The notes under the pieces were generated by a model that was given only the letters and a program-made list of their open reading frames with translations, ran no database searches and was not told the DNA's origin. The translations under genes were made by a program, and so were the position numbers. From assembly GCA_034336665.1 (NCBI GenBank), contig JAPFBE010000013.1, positions 20,811,056 to 20,875,055 on the forward strand: a DNA stretch of 64,000 nt, read 5' to 3'. This DNA is from Luscinia megarhynchos. Lineage: Eukaryota > Chordata > Aves > Passeriformes > Turdidae. Positions 1-12,000 of this stretch are shown here, in pieces; position 1 is the first letter of the stretch; the number at the start of each line of letters is the position of its first letter.

Positions 1-13
1 CCTTCAGCTGGGC
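1..13 (-). CDS. CCDC191: CCDC191 coding exon 12, partial at window edge
   Basis: Only 13 bp are visible, reading AQLK and one base. The acceptor CACCTTTCTTGGTTTCAAG has a good pyrimidine tract. Phase 0 entry gives EEKL joined to AQLK, a natural coiled-coil continuation of exon 11. So short a piece could be chance: on the plus strand the same bases also read up to a GTGAGA donor-like site at 30. Confidence 0.5.
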
Positions 14-3000
14 CTTGAAACCAAGAAAGGTGAGATTCAATTTGTTCCATGGGACCTTTTTCATGCACACGGGTCTTTAAACATTCCCAGTATTCCTCTA
101 ATATTGACCAGCACCTGAAACTTCAGCAGGTGAAGTTTCATATACATCTGTGCTCAAGCATGAATTGTGGAAGGGACAGGGAGGAGGGACTGTCCTTTTT
201 ACTACCTCTATACATATCTATAACAATCTATCTCTTTTTCTATGCGTATTAGTCTTGGCCCTAAGTTATAGTATTTGTCCACTCTTCCTCTAAAAAAATG
301 TAAACCATACAAGTCATTTATTGAGAACTTGATTACTGAAGTCAGTGCTGAATCCCTAGGCTCTGCTCTCAAGTTTCATTTCCACATGCAAAGCAGCATT
401 ACAGGTACCCAAACATTTATTTCCCCAGACACTGAAGATCACACTTTCTAATCCTAATGTAATTTACTAGCAGTGTTTTCAGTAACAGTTTAATACCCTG
501 ACTTGAAGAAGGCACTCTGTTGGATGTGTATCACAGAATTTGTGTATTAACTATACAAACATTGTCTCTTCAGCAGAGATTTGCCAGAAAGATGCAGATT
601 TTTACTAGATGAGACTGCATGTCCTCAAGCTGCATGTGACCAGAGAGGAAAGGCAGGGGGGGAACCCTACCACTGCCAGGTCCCATGCACTGGATCTCTG
701 TGTGCACTTTCACCCTTACCATTCTCAGCAAAGACAAGCCACAGTCATGGAATAGGTGTGCAAAAAGCGCTGGGGGTAAGGGAGGCTGCTTCTTGAACTG
801 TAACTTCAAGATGAAGTGTCTGCCTAATATACAGCAGGGCTAGTGCTGCAAAAGCAGCTGTAACTACTTCTTTTGATGTGTGATGGACATTTGCTTTCTC
901 GTAAGTCATAAAACTCTCACTTTGGATAAAGGACCTTTTCAAAGTCCCTGTTTCTGGAGTTAAATCAGCATTTCTTGTAATTGGAATGATGTGAAAGACA
1001 CTTTATTTTCTGTTTCCCTTACCAATTTTTCCTCTGCTTTTTGTTGTTTGGCTTCTTCTATTTTCTTCTTTTGTTCTGCCCGCTGAATCGCTCTCTCCTC
1101 CATCCCTACAGAAACAAAGGACATAAGGCTTAGTGGAAATGAGCTATGGTGTAATGGCAGAAGTTTGGTGAACACAGATGCATAACTCTATGCCAGCACA
1201 AAGGCACTTGCTTCCTGCTGCCCCTTGCAGCTGCAGTGTCCTGAACAAGGAACCTGTAAACGTTTGAGAGATGACTCAGGACTATGGGAATTATGTTCTC
1301 TCCACCCTCCTTGGCTGACAGTCACAACCATGAGGCTCAGTTATGAAAGCAGCTGTGTTCAGAGGGTTTGTCCCTCCTTGCATTTCCTGATTGAGGGCTG
1401 AGGCTCAGGGCACACGATTTAGCAGCAATTGCTCTGAGGTCTCCAATAAGCTCCAACTGCTTATTTAAAAGCAATTTCATAAAAGCATCATTGTCACATA
1501 CATTGTCACAAGTACCTGACATACAGGTACTTGGTTGCATTAGTGAGAAACTACTGCTTAATGCTGCTTTTGGAAGATAAATTGCAATGGAGCGATCTTG
1601 CTGGTCCATCAGCAAAAGTGTTACATGCAGAGGAGTTGGGAACCTGTGCTTGCTTCCTCTGCAGTTGCAAACAAAAGCAAACGCTGGAGAAATCAATAAC
1701 TGGGAGGTACTGAAGTGTTTTGATCACTGTATGTTTCCTCAGATTTTTTATTCCTCTCAGCTGTCCCAGGATTCTTTGCCAAGGGAAAACCACTCAGTGA
1801 TAACATCTTCACTGATTTTTTTTTGGGATCTTTAAACACAAGTACTTGAATGCTCTGAAAAATATGCTTGCTGTCTCTAAGGTGTACGGAGTTCAGGCAA
1901 ATCAGGATGAACGATGGCTTGGACTAGGTAGCATTGGAGCTGAACACAGCTAGTGAAAGACAACTATTAATGCCCAACTGTTATGGCCAAAAAGGTCTGC
2001 TGATCCCATAACTATTGAAACATCACAATGATTATATTCCAGACAACCTTTCATGCAGACTGTCACTACCCTGCATTGATACGGAAGAACTTGAGTTGGG
2101 GATGTAACAGAACCCTGATCCTAGTTTACTGATGAAAAGGCTATGTTGCATGTTTGTTGTGCTCCAGTATGGCCAGAGAAGGGGAGATATCTTACAAAAG
2201 GCAGTTCTGGAGTTCCTTCCCCAGCCTGGCTATTGTTGTCTCACAAAATCTTGGCTAGGCATTTAACTCCCTCTGAAATCTCAACGCCTCTGTCAAAGTT
2301 GGATGAAAATGACTGACTAGTTTGTGTTACTTGGATGTATAATGAAGGGAATGAGACTGATGGCAAAAAACCCTGTACAGCTTCTCCGAGTCTTGTCACA
2401 GCAGAGAAAACCATGGGTACCAGGAGTAACTGCCACAACAGTGTACTAAGTATGGACATGAGGGGTTTGCAGTGTCCCAGGTTTCGAGATGCCTGACTTG
2501 GAGAGAAAAACAGCTCACCCTCTCCTCTAATAGCACCCATCAGACTGAGAAATAAAGCTTAAAGAATTTTACTTGCGCAGTATCATTAACCAGCAAAGCT
2601 GAGGCAAAGACAGACGTTTCCATACAAGCTGGTGAGAAACGTGGTCTGGAATGGTGTTTGCTCTCTAGAACAATACCTTTCAGTATAGGATGAGGTGAGA
2701 TCAGCTGGCTGGAGGGCCTCTTGCCTTTCTTTGCTGCCCTCATGTTTTCTGGCACATGAGAATCAGGTGGGCTATGAAAGTAAAGAATAAAGAAATTCTT
2801 CAATGAATGTGGTCAAACTACGTCTCACACCTACCACCTATGGCCTTGTAGCTTCTATTGTGTTGCATTATCCCTGATATACCTTTCTTCTGCTTGAAAT
2901 GGGACTCCTTTGCATCCTTGCAAAGGAAATGAGTTCCTGGGCTCCTGCATAGTCTGAAATACAGAGGATGATGCTCTTTTTTTTTTTTTCTCATAACTAA

Positions 3001-6000
3001 ATAGATCCCTACTGCTACTGTGGGTGACACTGGTGTTGCTGTTTCTAAGTGGATCCTGCATGGAACACCTGACGTTGAGCCAGTGCAGGGAGGGAGAAGA
3101 AGAGAGAACTACAGCCCAGTCTGATACTTCATTTGAGGCTAAGTCACACTAAAGAAGAACAGCAGATAGCACTAGCATTACTGAAATGTGCCTAGCAAAT
3201 TCTGGCTCAACTTGAGTGGGAATAAGACATGATGACTAACTGACCCTACTTTATTGAGGGCATATACCTCAAAGGGGTTGTATTCTTGCATCTGGATTGT
3301 TTTTCCTCCTTGGTTTGAGAAACAGAATTGTTAAACGTCTGGGTTACAGCCATAGCTTGTGCTGCCTCTTCTTTATCTCGGCTCATCTTCTGATTTTCCT
3401 GCAGTTTAAGGATCAGCTCTTGCTGTTTCTGAAGCTGCTGCCTCTGCTCCTCAATCACACGTTGCTGAAAGGCATGACGGTGCTCAAAACGACTACCATA
3501 AGCAGGAGATATGTCTGGACTGAGTGCCTGAAACTGCTGGAGGACTGTGGCTATCTGATTCCTGTACATAGCCTGGTCCTGGGCACTCAGGGCTGCACGT
3601 TTAATGGTAATTTCCCAGGCAAATTTGGGGTTTCTGCAGAAATTAGATGTGCAAACAACATCCGAACAAGACTGGCCTCTGGTCTGACCAGGTTCTTTCT
3701 GTATCAAGCAAGTTTCAGTTGGCTAGGGGAAAAACAAAAAGAAATTAGGAAAATATGGCATTGATTAAAACCAAGCACTCTTCTGCCCTTTCCACATAGT
3801 GTTTTTTAAATGTAAATCTAGTGAGATGCCTGAGAAGTAGGGTAATCTCAGCTATGCAACCTTTATCCAGTCAGGCCAGAGGGGCCCCATTATGCACAAA
3901 ATGGAGGCTGTGGAAAAGAACTCTTAAGAAGCTGAGTGCCATTTCACCAGGAGGAAGAAATCCTGATTAAGCAAGAGCTTTGGCAGGAATGAATCCTGAC
4001 TATTTTGTTAGTGAGCATGTCTTAGGACAGCTCATTTCTTGGGGATTAGCACACTCTCTTTTGGACTGTCTTGTCCCTGTTCAGTGCTCAGATGAAGAAT
4101 AAAATTAAAAACAATTGTTGAAGTGATCTACACAGCTGATCTACTGAACAGTCCCCTTTTAGATGGAAGGGAAGTCTACAAAGTGCTGCTTCCCTCTTTT
4201 TTCCAGCTTTGATACATGTCACCACAAAAGAGGTGCACAGCAGGGAATGAAGCTTTCTGACACATGGTCATTCTCTGAAGAGGCATCAGCTATAAGGTCC
4301 GCTTTCTGACTCCTAGGTCAAACCCTAAATTCAGCCCTATTCCTTGAGCACAAATTTTACCAGTGCAGCAGAAGAAAAATACAGGCATATTAGGATAGTA
4401 TAAGCACTGAAAGAAATCAACTTTTGCTTATACTTAAGCAAACAGAAAGCTTGACCTGTAATATGTGTGTGTGAGCTCTAGTACTAACATTAGAGCGTTG
4501 ATGTGGTGCAGTTTTTTATAGACAGAAGGGAAGGTGGGAATCCAATCTGACAAACGACAATTTAAGCATGCAACCTCTGATTTTCCTCTCTTACCTCCCT
4601 GTGATGTGCATTACCCTGAAACAGCCAGTGACAACCTTTTTGTTCCTCCATAGTTAAAAGCAGGAAAACTGCACTGGCATGAAAAATATCTCTTGTCATG
4701 TAGTCAAGTAATTCTTTTTAAGTCTAAGCTGGCATCAAAGTTGTAACTAATCTTTCAGTAAATGTGATCTGGGGGTGGGATGCTCATTGCGACTCCAGAG
4801 TACATGAAGGGTTGTTCTTTGGCAGCACTAGCAATTATTTTAAAAACTCCTCCATCGTCCTTCACATTTGCCTGTGATTTTTAGATTTCTCTCCTGAACA
4901 GTTGTAGGCAGGTGTTTGGCGGTCATCCTGGGAAAGCAACTTTCCTCTGGGACAATGTACTCTTTATTTCAGACTGCATGAAGTAAGTACTTTCTAAGAA
5001 TACTGCTATGCCAATAGGAAAAATCACATGAGAAGGATTTACCTTGTCTTGCTGTAAATCTTGATGATTTACTTCTCCTGTCCCAGGCTTGTTAACCTCC
5101 GGTGGCCTGTCCCCACCTTTCCCCAGTGACACAGCCTCCAGCAGCTGTTCCATCTTTCTCTTTGTCTGCTCCCTCTTCATCTGCAGCTCTCGTTTTTCCG
5201 TCTCCGCTCGGCTCCAGTGCTGCCAGGCCAGAAAGCAGCAGCGCAGGAGGCGTCGCTGGTTGTGCTCCACAGCCAGTTGGGTTTTCCTGAATGAGAAAGC
5301 ATTTATGTTACAGCAGGAATGAGGCTTCTGCCCGGGCACAAAGCCACATCATTTTCTGAGTCTTTTTGCTACTTAACTCTGAAGGCCCTCTGTACAGAGC
5401 TCCGAGGAGGAAGAGTGGGAGGGCAGAAAGGATGCCTGCTATTCTGAATTAAGTTTCACTAGTTCACACTTTGCAATTTCCTGTGGCATCTCTGGGATGC
5501 AGGACAGCTGCAGAAAAGGTATCATGTTCCCTGGCCAGCTGCATATGGGGAAGTGGCAGTGTCTCACCACTGCAGCCTGCCAGACACCTGTGAAGGGAAG
5601 TATCTTCTCTGGATGACAGGGAATTCATCCAATAGCCTCCTTAATGAAAGGCACTGGCCAAAATAATTTCTGCTATACTTGTACTGAAACAGAAAATACA
5701 TTAATCAGGAATAAATTTGGCAACCCATATTCTCTGGAGTCCAGAGCGAGCCAGCGTGAGTTTTCTAGGAAAGATACCTACAGAGACTGAGACACAGTTG
5801 AAAAGTGCTACAGCTCTTGTTTATATCTATCCTCCTTTTCATCTCTGCCACAATGCATCTGGCAGACTGCAGGCAGTGTAGCAATTTTCTCAAAAAGCTG
5901 CTGTTTCCCTCCTGCTGGAAAACTGACAAGCTCCTTTTACAGTCCCTGATCACTGCGCTGCCTAAGTACGACTGCAGTAGGACGAATTCCACAGTAAAGG

Positions 6001-9000
6001 GTTTCTACCTGTTTTGATCTTGGAGATGAACTTCCAATTGCTGAGTCTCCTGCTCTACTTTCTGGGCCCAAGTATAGTTTCTCCAAGCTCGCAGGGCCTT
6101 CAGTTGGCATCTCCAATCAGCAAAGGCTCTGGCTTTTCCCATTTTAATTCTGTGCTCCAGAATGACTTTCAGCCAAGCAGAGAAATGTCGTTGCAAGCAC
6201 TGCATGGGAGAGTTTCAGAAAACCAATGAGCAAGATACAGCCTGTCACAAAAATACTGATCCTTTCTGCCCTTTGCCTATTCTGGCTTTCCTTTCTGAGA
6301 TTCTTTTTAGAATCCTTGTTTTCAACAACTATCTTGAGGATTAAGAAAAAAACTGTTGCAGAGCATGTGCAAGTCCTCTACAAAAAGCAGAAAGGGTCTA
6401 GAAAGAGACATCATATCAAGGGGCTCTATGCTTTGGAGTGAAATGCACTTAGTTCACCAAGTATAAAGGAATGAAATGGGTGAGGAACACACAATTTCTA
6501 GAGACGGGGAAAATATTTTCAAGTCTAGAAAATGTCTAAGATGCTACAGGTAAGAACACATCTGTGAATAACTGCTGCTTTTTTATTTTTTTTTTAAACA
6601 TAGACAAAAAGCAAGACACTTCCTGGAGTGAATTTATGACATGGCCTCAGCTCATCGTCGTTCCAGCAGGAAGCCAAACCTTTCCCCTATTGTGCAATTA
6701 GACTCGCTGCCTTTGGGAGTAATTTACATTATACAGAGCAGCAATTTGCCATCTAATGTATTCCTTAATTCTAGCCCTGTCACTGCAGACACTGTTCATT
6801 TTGATCCTCCAAGTGGGTCAACTCACAGGACTCTGCTGTTCCCCTTTTGTCATTGTGCCTTGTGTTAATTGCATTGCTCTCTCACTGAAATCTTCAAATG
6901 GAGACTTACAAAAAGTCAATGCATTAGCTGTTTCTTTCTGCTTTAGGAAAGTAATCAAAATGTCACTATTGCTTAGCTCAGCCAAGCTGTATCCTCTCAC
7001 ATTATGCCAGTCCTGAACTGTTCTGTGGTTTCATACAGGCTTATCTTCACAACTTAGACTGTGCTGGAGAGAGGTTGTGTACTGCTAAACAGCAGCCAAG
7101 CCCAAATCCAGTACATGGGCAGATGGATTTAGCTGTGAGGAAAATCACCATCAAATCTCTTCTGCTGAAAAAAAACCCCTACATGTAGATATATAGACAT
7201 GAATGAAGATGACGTCTGTATTAATTTAAAACGTTATGTGATGGATGGCATTCATACCTGCACTCAGAAAATTTATTTCCTGTGCTAAGACTGCCCATAT
7301 AAAATTATTCAGTACTAAAAGATCACTCTTTAGTTGAGAGTATTTGATATACATTCAACCCAGAGCTGACCATGGTACCAGTATAATGAAAGTGAAACAA
7401 AGAGGTTCCTACTAGGAGGTTTAAAGTTTGTTTGCCTTGAAAGAGCTGTTGCAGTAACACAGAATATCCTACTGCACCCAAGTGGAAGGGAATCCTTGAG
7501 GAACCTGTTACTGTGGATGTGCTGGAATGCATCAATTCTCAGAGCAACAGCTCAAAATTTATCCCAGACTGCAGTATTCCTCTTTCCTCTACCTGTTCCT
7601 GAACTACAGGGTGCAAGGCATTCTTTAAAATGCCTTCCCATGCACACAATAAGGGCTTCTCAGGCCTTTTTTTCTGCCACTTTCCCCTTTTATTTCCTTC
7701 CTTGAGGGAAAACAAATCTCACTCCGCTTCCTCCTCTGTACATCTCCTTATTTCTTGATTGCAGAAGCCTTTATGGTCTCACCTGTCTTGACAGCCATGT
7801 CTTTCCCACAATTCTATGTGAAATGTCCCACTAAATACACTTGAGGCACAGGCCCAGTGGGGTTGGCACCTCAAGGACTTCCTGCTCCTAGTATTGCAGA
7901 ACACTTTTGGCCCTGCTTTCTTACTTTTCTGGTATCAGGAAGTCCTTGAAAAAGCAAAAAAATTCTGCATAACCAGGACTTTTTACTTCAGGTTTGCAAA
8001 TGGTAGCCAAGGGCAGGTAGGTATCTCAGTCTCAGATAAAGAAAGGTAATGCTCACTCTCTGCTTACTGGTGTGAATCCTGCGCAGCAGCTCCTGAGCCT
8101 GTCTTTGTTTTTCCTCTCCTTGCTGTTCTCTCTTGAGGATCAGGGGTGGGGACACAGCAGATACCTCCTGCATTGATGGCTTCTGAGTTTTTTCTTGTCT
8201 CTTCCCCTCCCTGCAAAGTGAACAAACACACAGATCTAGTATCATGATATACAATCTAACACCTTCTCTTTTTGGCCAACTGTAAGAAAGCCACCTCTAC
8301 AGCTTAGAAATTTGCTGGTTATTTTAACTTGTCCTCCTAAAAATCACCTCTGGAATGGTTTGGTTTCCAGAGATTAAACAGTCCAGTGCATTTCCTAAAC
8401 ACAGAAGGCAGAAGAAAATAGTAAATTATTTCAGTAAATATTTCATTAAAGCACTGGGATTAGGATCTCAGGGATCCCTAAAAGTGACATCTCTGCTCAA
8501 GCTCAGCAGAAGAAAAAAATTATGTCTCTGCAGAATTCTCAGCCAAGAATGCTCTTTATTCTCTCATAGTAGGGAAAGTACTGCAGGTGCTAGACTTTCA
8601 ATACAGACTTTTTTTCTTTTATTTTTTTCTTCGAACTGGCTTTCATGTGGTGCTAACCACAGGTGCTAACAAGGCGGGATGTAGTCACGGAGTTGATGGA
8701 GAGAATGTTCAGTGGTGCAAACACAATGCTACTTTGTGATTCAGTGCACATACTGTACTGTACGTGGATGAGGGCAGGATAATACTATTCTTAGCCCACC
8801 TTCCCACTCATTAAAAACTCTGCCACTGATGTTGGTAACAGAGGACTGAAAGGTTTTGGGAGAGTTCAAAGCTACTAACAGCTGTTTTGGTAGGGATCAC
8901 CACTGCTCTTGATTTAACAAACAGACCTTATAAGTGGTTTCCATCTCTCCACACCTCCCACACCCTTCCTTACATTCTCCAAACTTTTGCCATGGTGTGC

Positions 9001-12000
9001 TTCTTCTCAGCCATTTCCTTTCGCAGCTTCACTATTTCCCTCTGGATTTCCTCCTCCTCCTTCTTAGCCTGCAGGGCCTTCCTTCTGTCCTCCTCCTGTG
9101 CCTGGAGCCTGGCCTCAGACAGAGCTGCTTTCTTCAGGGACTCCTCTTGTCTCTGAAGCTCTAAGGCCTTCTGATGCCTCATACGGTTTTCTTTCACCTG
9201 GGCAGGAAAAAATTGGCAAAAGTCAAAGCAGACACCAAAGGCTGTAGAATTTGAAGTTCACAGTACACTGCCAGGGTGGGTCACAACCCACCTTTCACAT
9301 TAAGCAAGAAACCCTATCCAAAGCAGGCACTGACTGGAGAGACTGTGCTTTTCATCAGCAAAACACTCCACATAAAAAAGTGAAATTAAATCAATATTCC
9401 TTAATGGGAGCAAACTCGGAACTGACTGCTGTGGCAGCTCTTCCTGTCAGTCTTCAGAAAAAGGGGAAAAACTTGAACAGTTTTAGTGAAAGCTGACTGT
9501 GCAAGCTACTGCTGAATGGCAGATGTGGACATGGAAATGCACTAAAGTTTCAGCTGAACTGTGGAAGAATATCTTTGGGTAGTTGCTTCCAAGTCAGAGA
9601 TTATTGCAGGCTCTAAGGGAATACTGGGGAGGTATCACTGAGCATTTACTCTAATCCTATAATCCTCCACCTTACTCCTCTTAACTGAGCTGCCTTGCCT
9701 GCTCACCTGCTGGTGTCTGAGCTCCATGATTATTCGTGGGTCTGCAAGTTTTTTTTTTTCCTTGATCTCTTCAAGTCTAAAGTGTTTCGCTATCCCACAG
9801 TTCACATCTTCACTCTGCAAAAGATGCTGGAGGTATTTCTGGACAGAGGAACTTTCCATTTCACATTCCAAATAGCTGCACAAGTCTGCAATGAGAAATT
9901 CAGATTATCACAGGCTAGTGTGAAATGAATAAACCCCTCTGTCTCAGATCACAAAGCCTAATGCAATTAAAGAGATCACTTCCCCAGACTGTTGAATGCA
10001 TTTCTGATGAACATGGACACACTGACTGCACTCCATTTATCCCCAGAGTCTTAATCAGTCTTCCTCGAACATGCTAGAGCAGTAAGAATGTTTCATCCAT
10101 TTCTTAGTGTCTTGCCTCTGAGCATCTCAAATGGCTGTATAAATTTGACAGGCCTCAAAAATTCACAAAAAAAATAAATAATTCTCTTTTACAAAGGGAG
10201 TCATTGAATGTTTGGAGGCACGTTTATGCAGCCCTACAGCAAGATGCTGTAAGATATGGGGAACAAAAATCATCACATTTTATCTTGTTTCTACTGAGTC
10301 TACTGTCCTGGCCTCAAAACAACTGTTACCTTTCAGTCTGACAAACCATAAGGTCTGACCTCCTTCCCCAGCACAGCCTCAGTGAGGAAACCAGGACCTG
10401 CTTTGCAGTGCTCTCACCATCAAAGTGCTCATACTTCGAAGGGGCTGCAGAAGGCTGTTTCTGAAGGACAGAGTCAATTCCCTCTTCTCCATCGCTCAGC
10501 TCCAGTTGCAGTTGGGACTTCATCCAGTTACTGAGCAGCTCCTGGGCTACCATGAAGAAAGAGAGTGATGACTTCACTTGCTTAAAAAAACTATATGGCT
10601 AAGTGTAAACTAGTAATAGTCCGGGATAGTTTCATCACATGCTAGGATGACTGAAACTTGATCTGCAACAGAAAATGGAATAAAGCTAATAGTTTTGTTC
10701 GTACCTTCTTGATCTGTAAAAGAACAGAAAGAGAAGGTGGCAAACTTTTCCCTGTTATGTATATCAGAAATTAATTCTTCTCCATTTTTACTATGATTCT
10801 GCAGGCATTTAGATCACTTGTGATTATTTTCTAGCATTTATCAAGGAGATGGAATTCACATGAAGTAGTTAATAATTTAGATAGCTTTCACATGTTCTAC
10901 ATGTTGCAGACATTTAAGATGGTTTCCACATGTGCAGCCAGGGCTGTCACATGCTAAATTCAAAAGAACCACTGTTTGGACAAACTTTTATTTCATGTGT
11001 ACAGGTTAACCCTTTGCAAGTACCACAGAAACAACTGGTGAGTCTAATTACAAATCTGTCAGGTGGAAAACTTCACCTGGGACTCAGGGTTAAGACTGCA
11101 GCTACAGGAATGCACTCATGATGGATGTGGTACTCCTCAGTAAGCTCAAATGCCTAATGAACAACTGGGTGTGAAGTCCTTCAATGGACTGTTTGCATCC
11201 CTGTTCTTCTGTGGAAAAACGAAAAAATTCCTTTTTCAAAATTTCTTCTCAAAAGCAAAGTCAGCTCATATGTCTGCTGCCTCAACAAGCCAGCTGGCTT
11301 TGCTGCATGGGTTGCCAAGCTGCTCCTGAAGCAGGACACAGGGCTGTAAACTGCAAGGCATCAGGAGCAGCCCTACGAGGAGCAGAGCCATCCTCAGCCA
11401 TGCGTGCAGTGAGGATGGACAAAGAGCCAGGATCTCAGCAACCACTCCAGCAGGAGTCATCACACAGTGTAAGACACACAGCCAATGGACAGGAACAAGC
11501 AGCTGCTCCTAACACAAAGTGAAGATGCTCCTGGTATTTCTAAGGCAATAAAGCCTTTTTCAAACTTTCTTTGAAAACTGTGATTTTGTTGTCCTTCAAA
11601 TCTCTTTTATTCTCTTTCATAATCTTTACAGCCAGATCAGGAACAGGGAAATATATCTGATAATAGAAAGAGCAGAAAATAACTTGCCACTTGGGGAAGA
11701 GTTACTTTTTTGACTGGGATTTGTGGTGATCTCTTAACTAGAGTAAAAGTCTTCTGGCACTTTTCCTATTGATACCTTTCTTTACAAGTGGGCTTTTTGA
11801 AGTTACTACCATTAAGTACTGTAATAATGGATTCCAGGTAAAAGAATTTCAGGTGAGCTAGGAACAATTTTGAGGGATTGGTAGCTATAAAAAAGAAAAT
11901 CCTAGCAGAGAAGGGCAAACAAAAATTATAAAGAAACAATAAAGAAATAATAAAGAAACATGAAGAAAGCAAATGAAACCTTTCCACCAAAGGAATAGAC

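Noticed and set aside
1..34. Plus-strand reading LQLGLETKK up to a GTGAGA donor-like site
   Set aside because: The minus-strand reading AQLK continues CCDC191 exon 11 in phase behind a good acceptor, so I prefer it, though the piece is too short to be certain.
1517..1662. Possible extra CCDC191 exon with a good acceptor (TTTGCAACTGCAG) and CAG|GTACTT donor
   Set aside because: Its phase fits neither neighbour, and exon 10 joins exon 11 directly once the donor at 2,677 is used.
6900..7330. Donor-like sites (GTAAGT at about 6,906, GTATGA at about 7,253) in CCDC191 intron 6
   Set aside because: The short frames ahead of them do not look like coiled coil, and exons 6 and 7 already join in phase.
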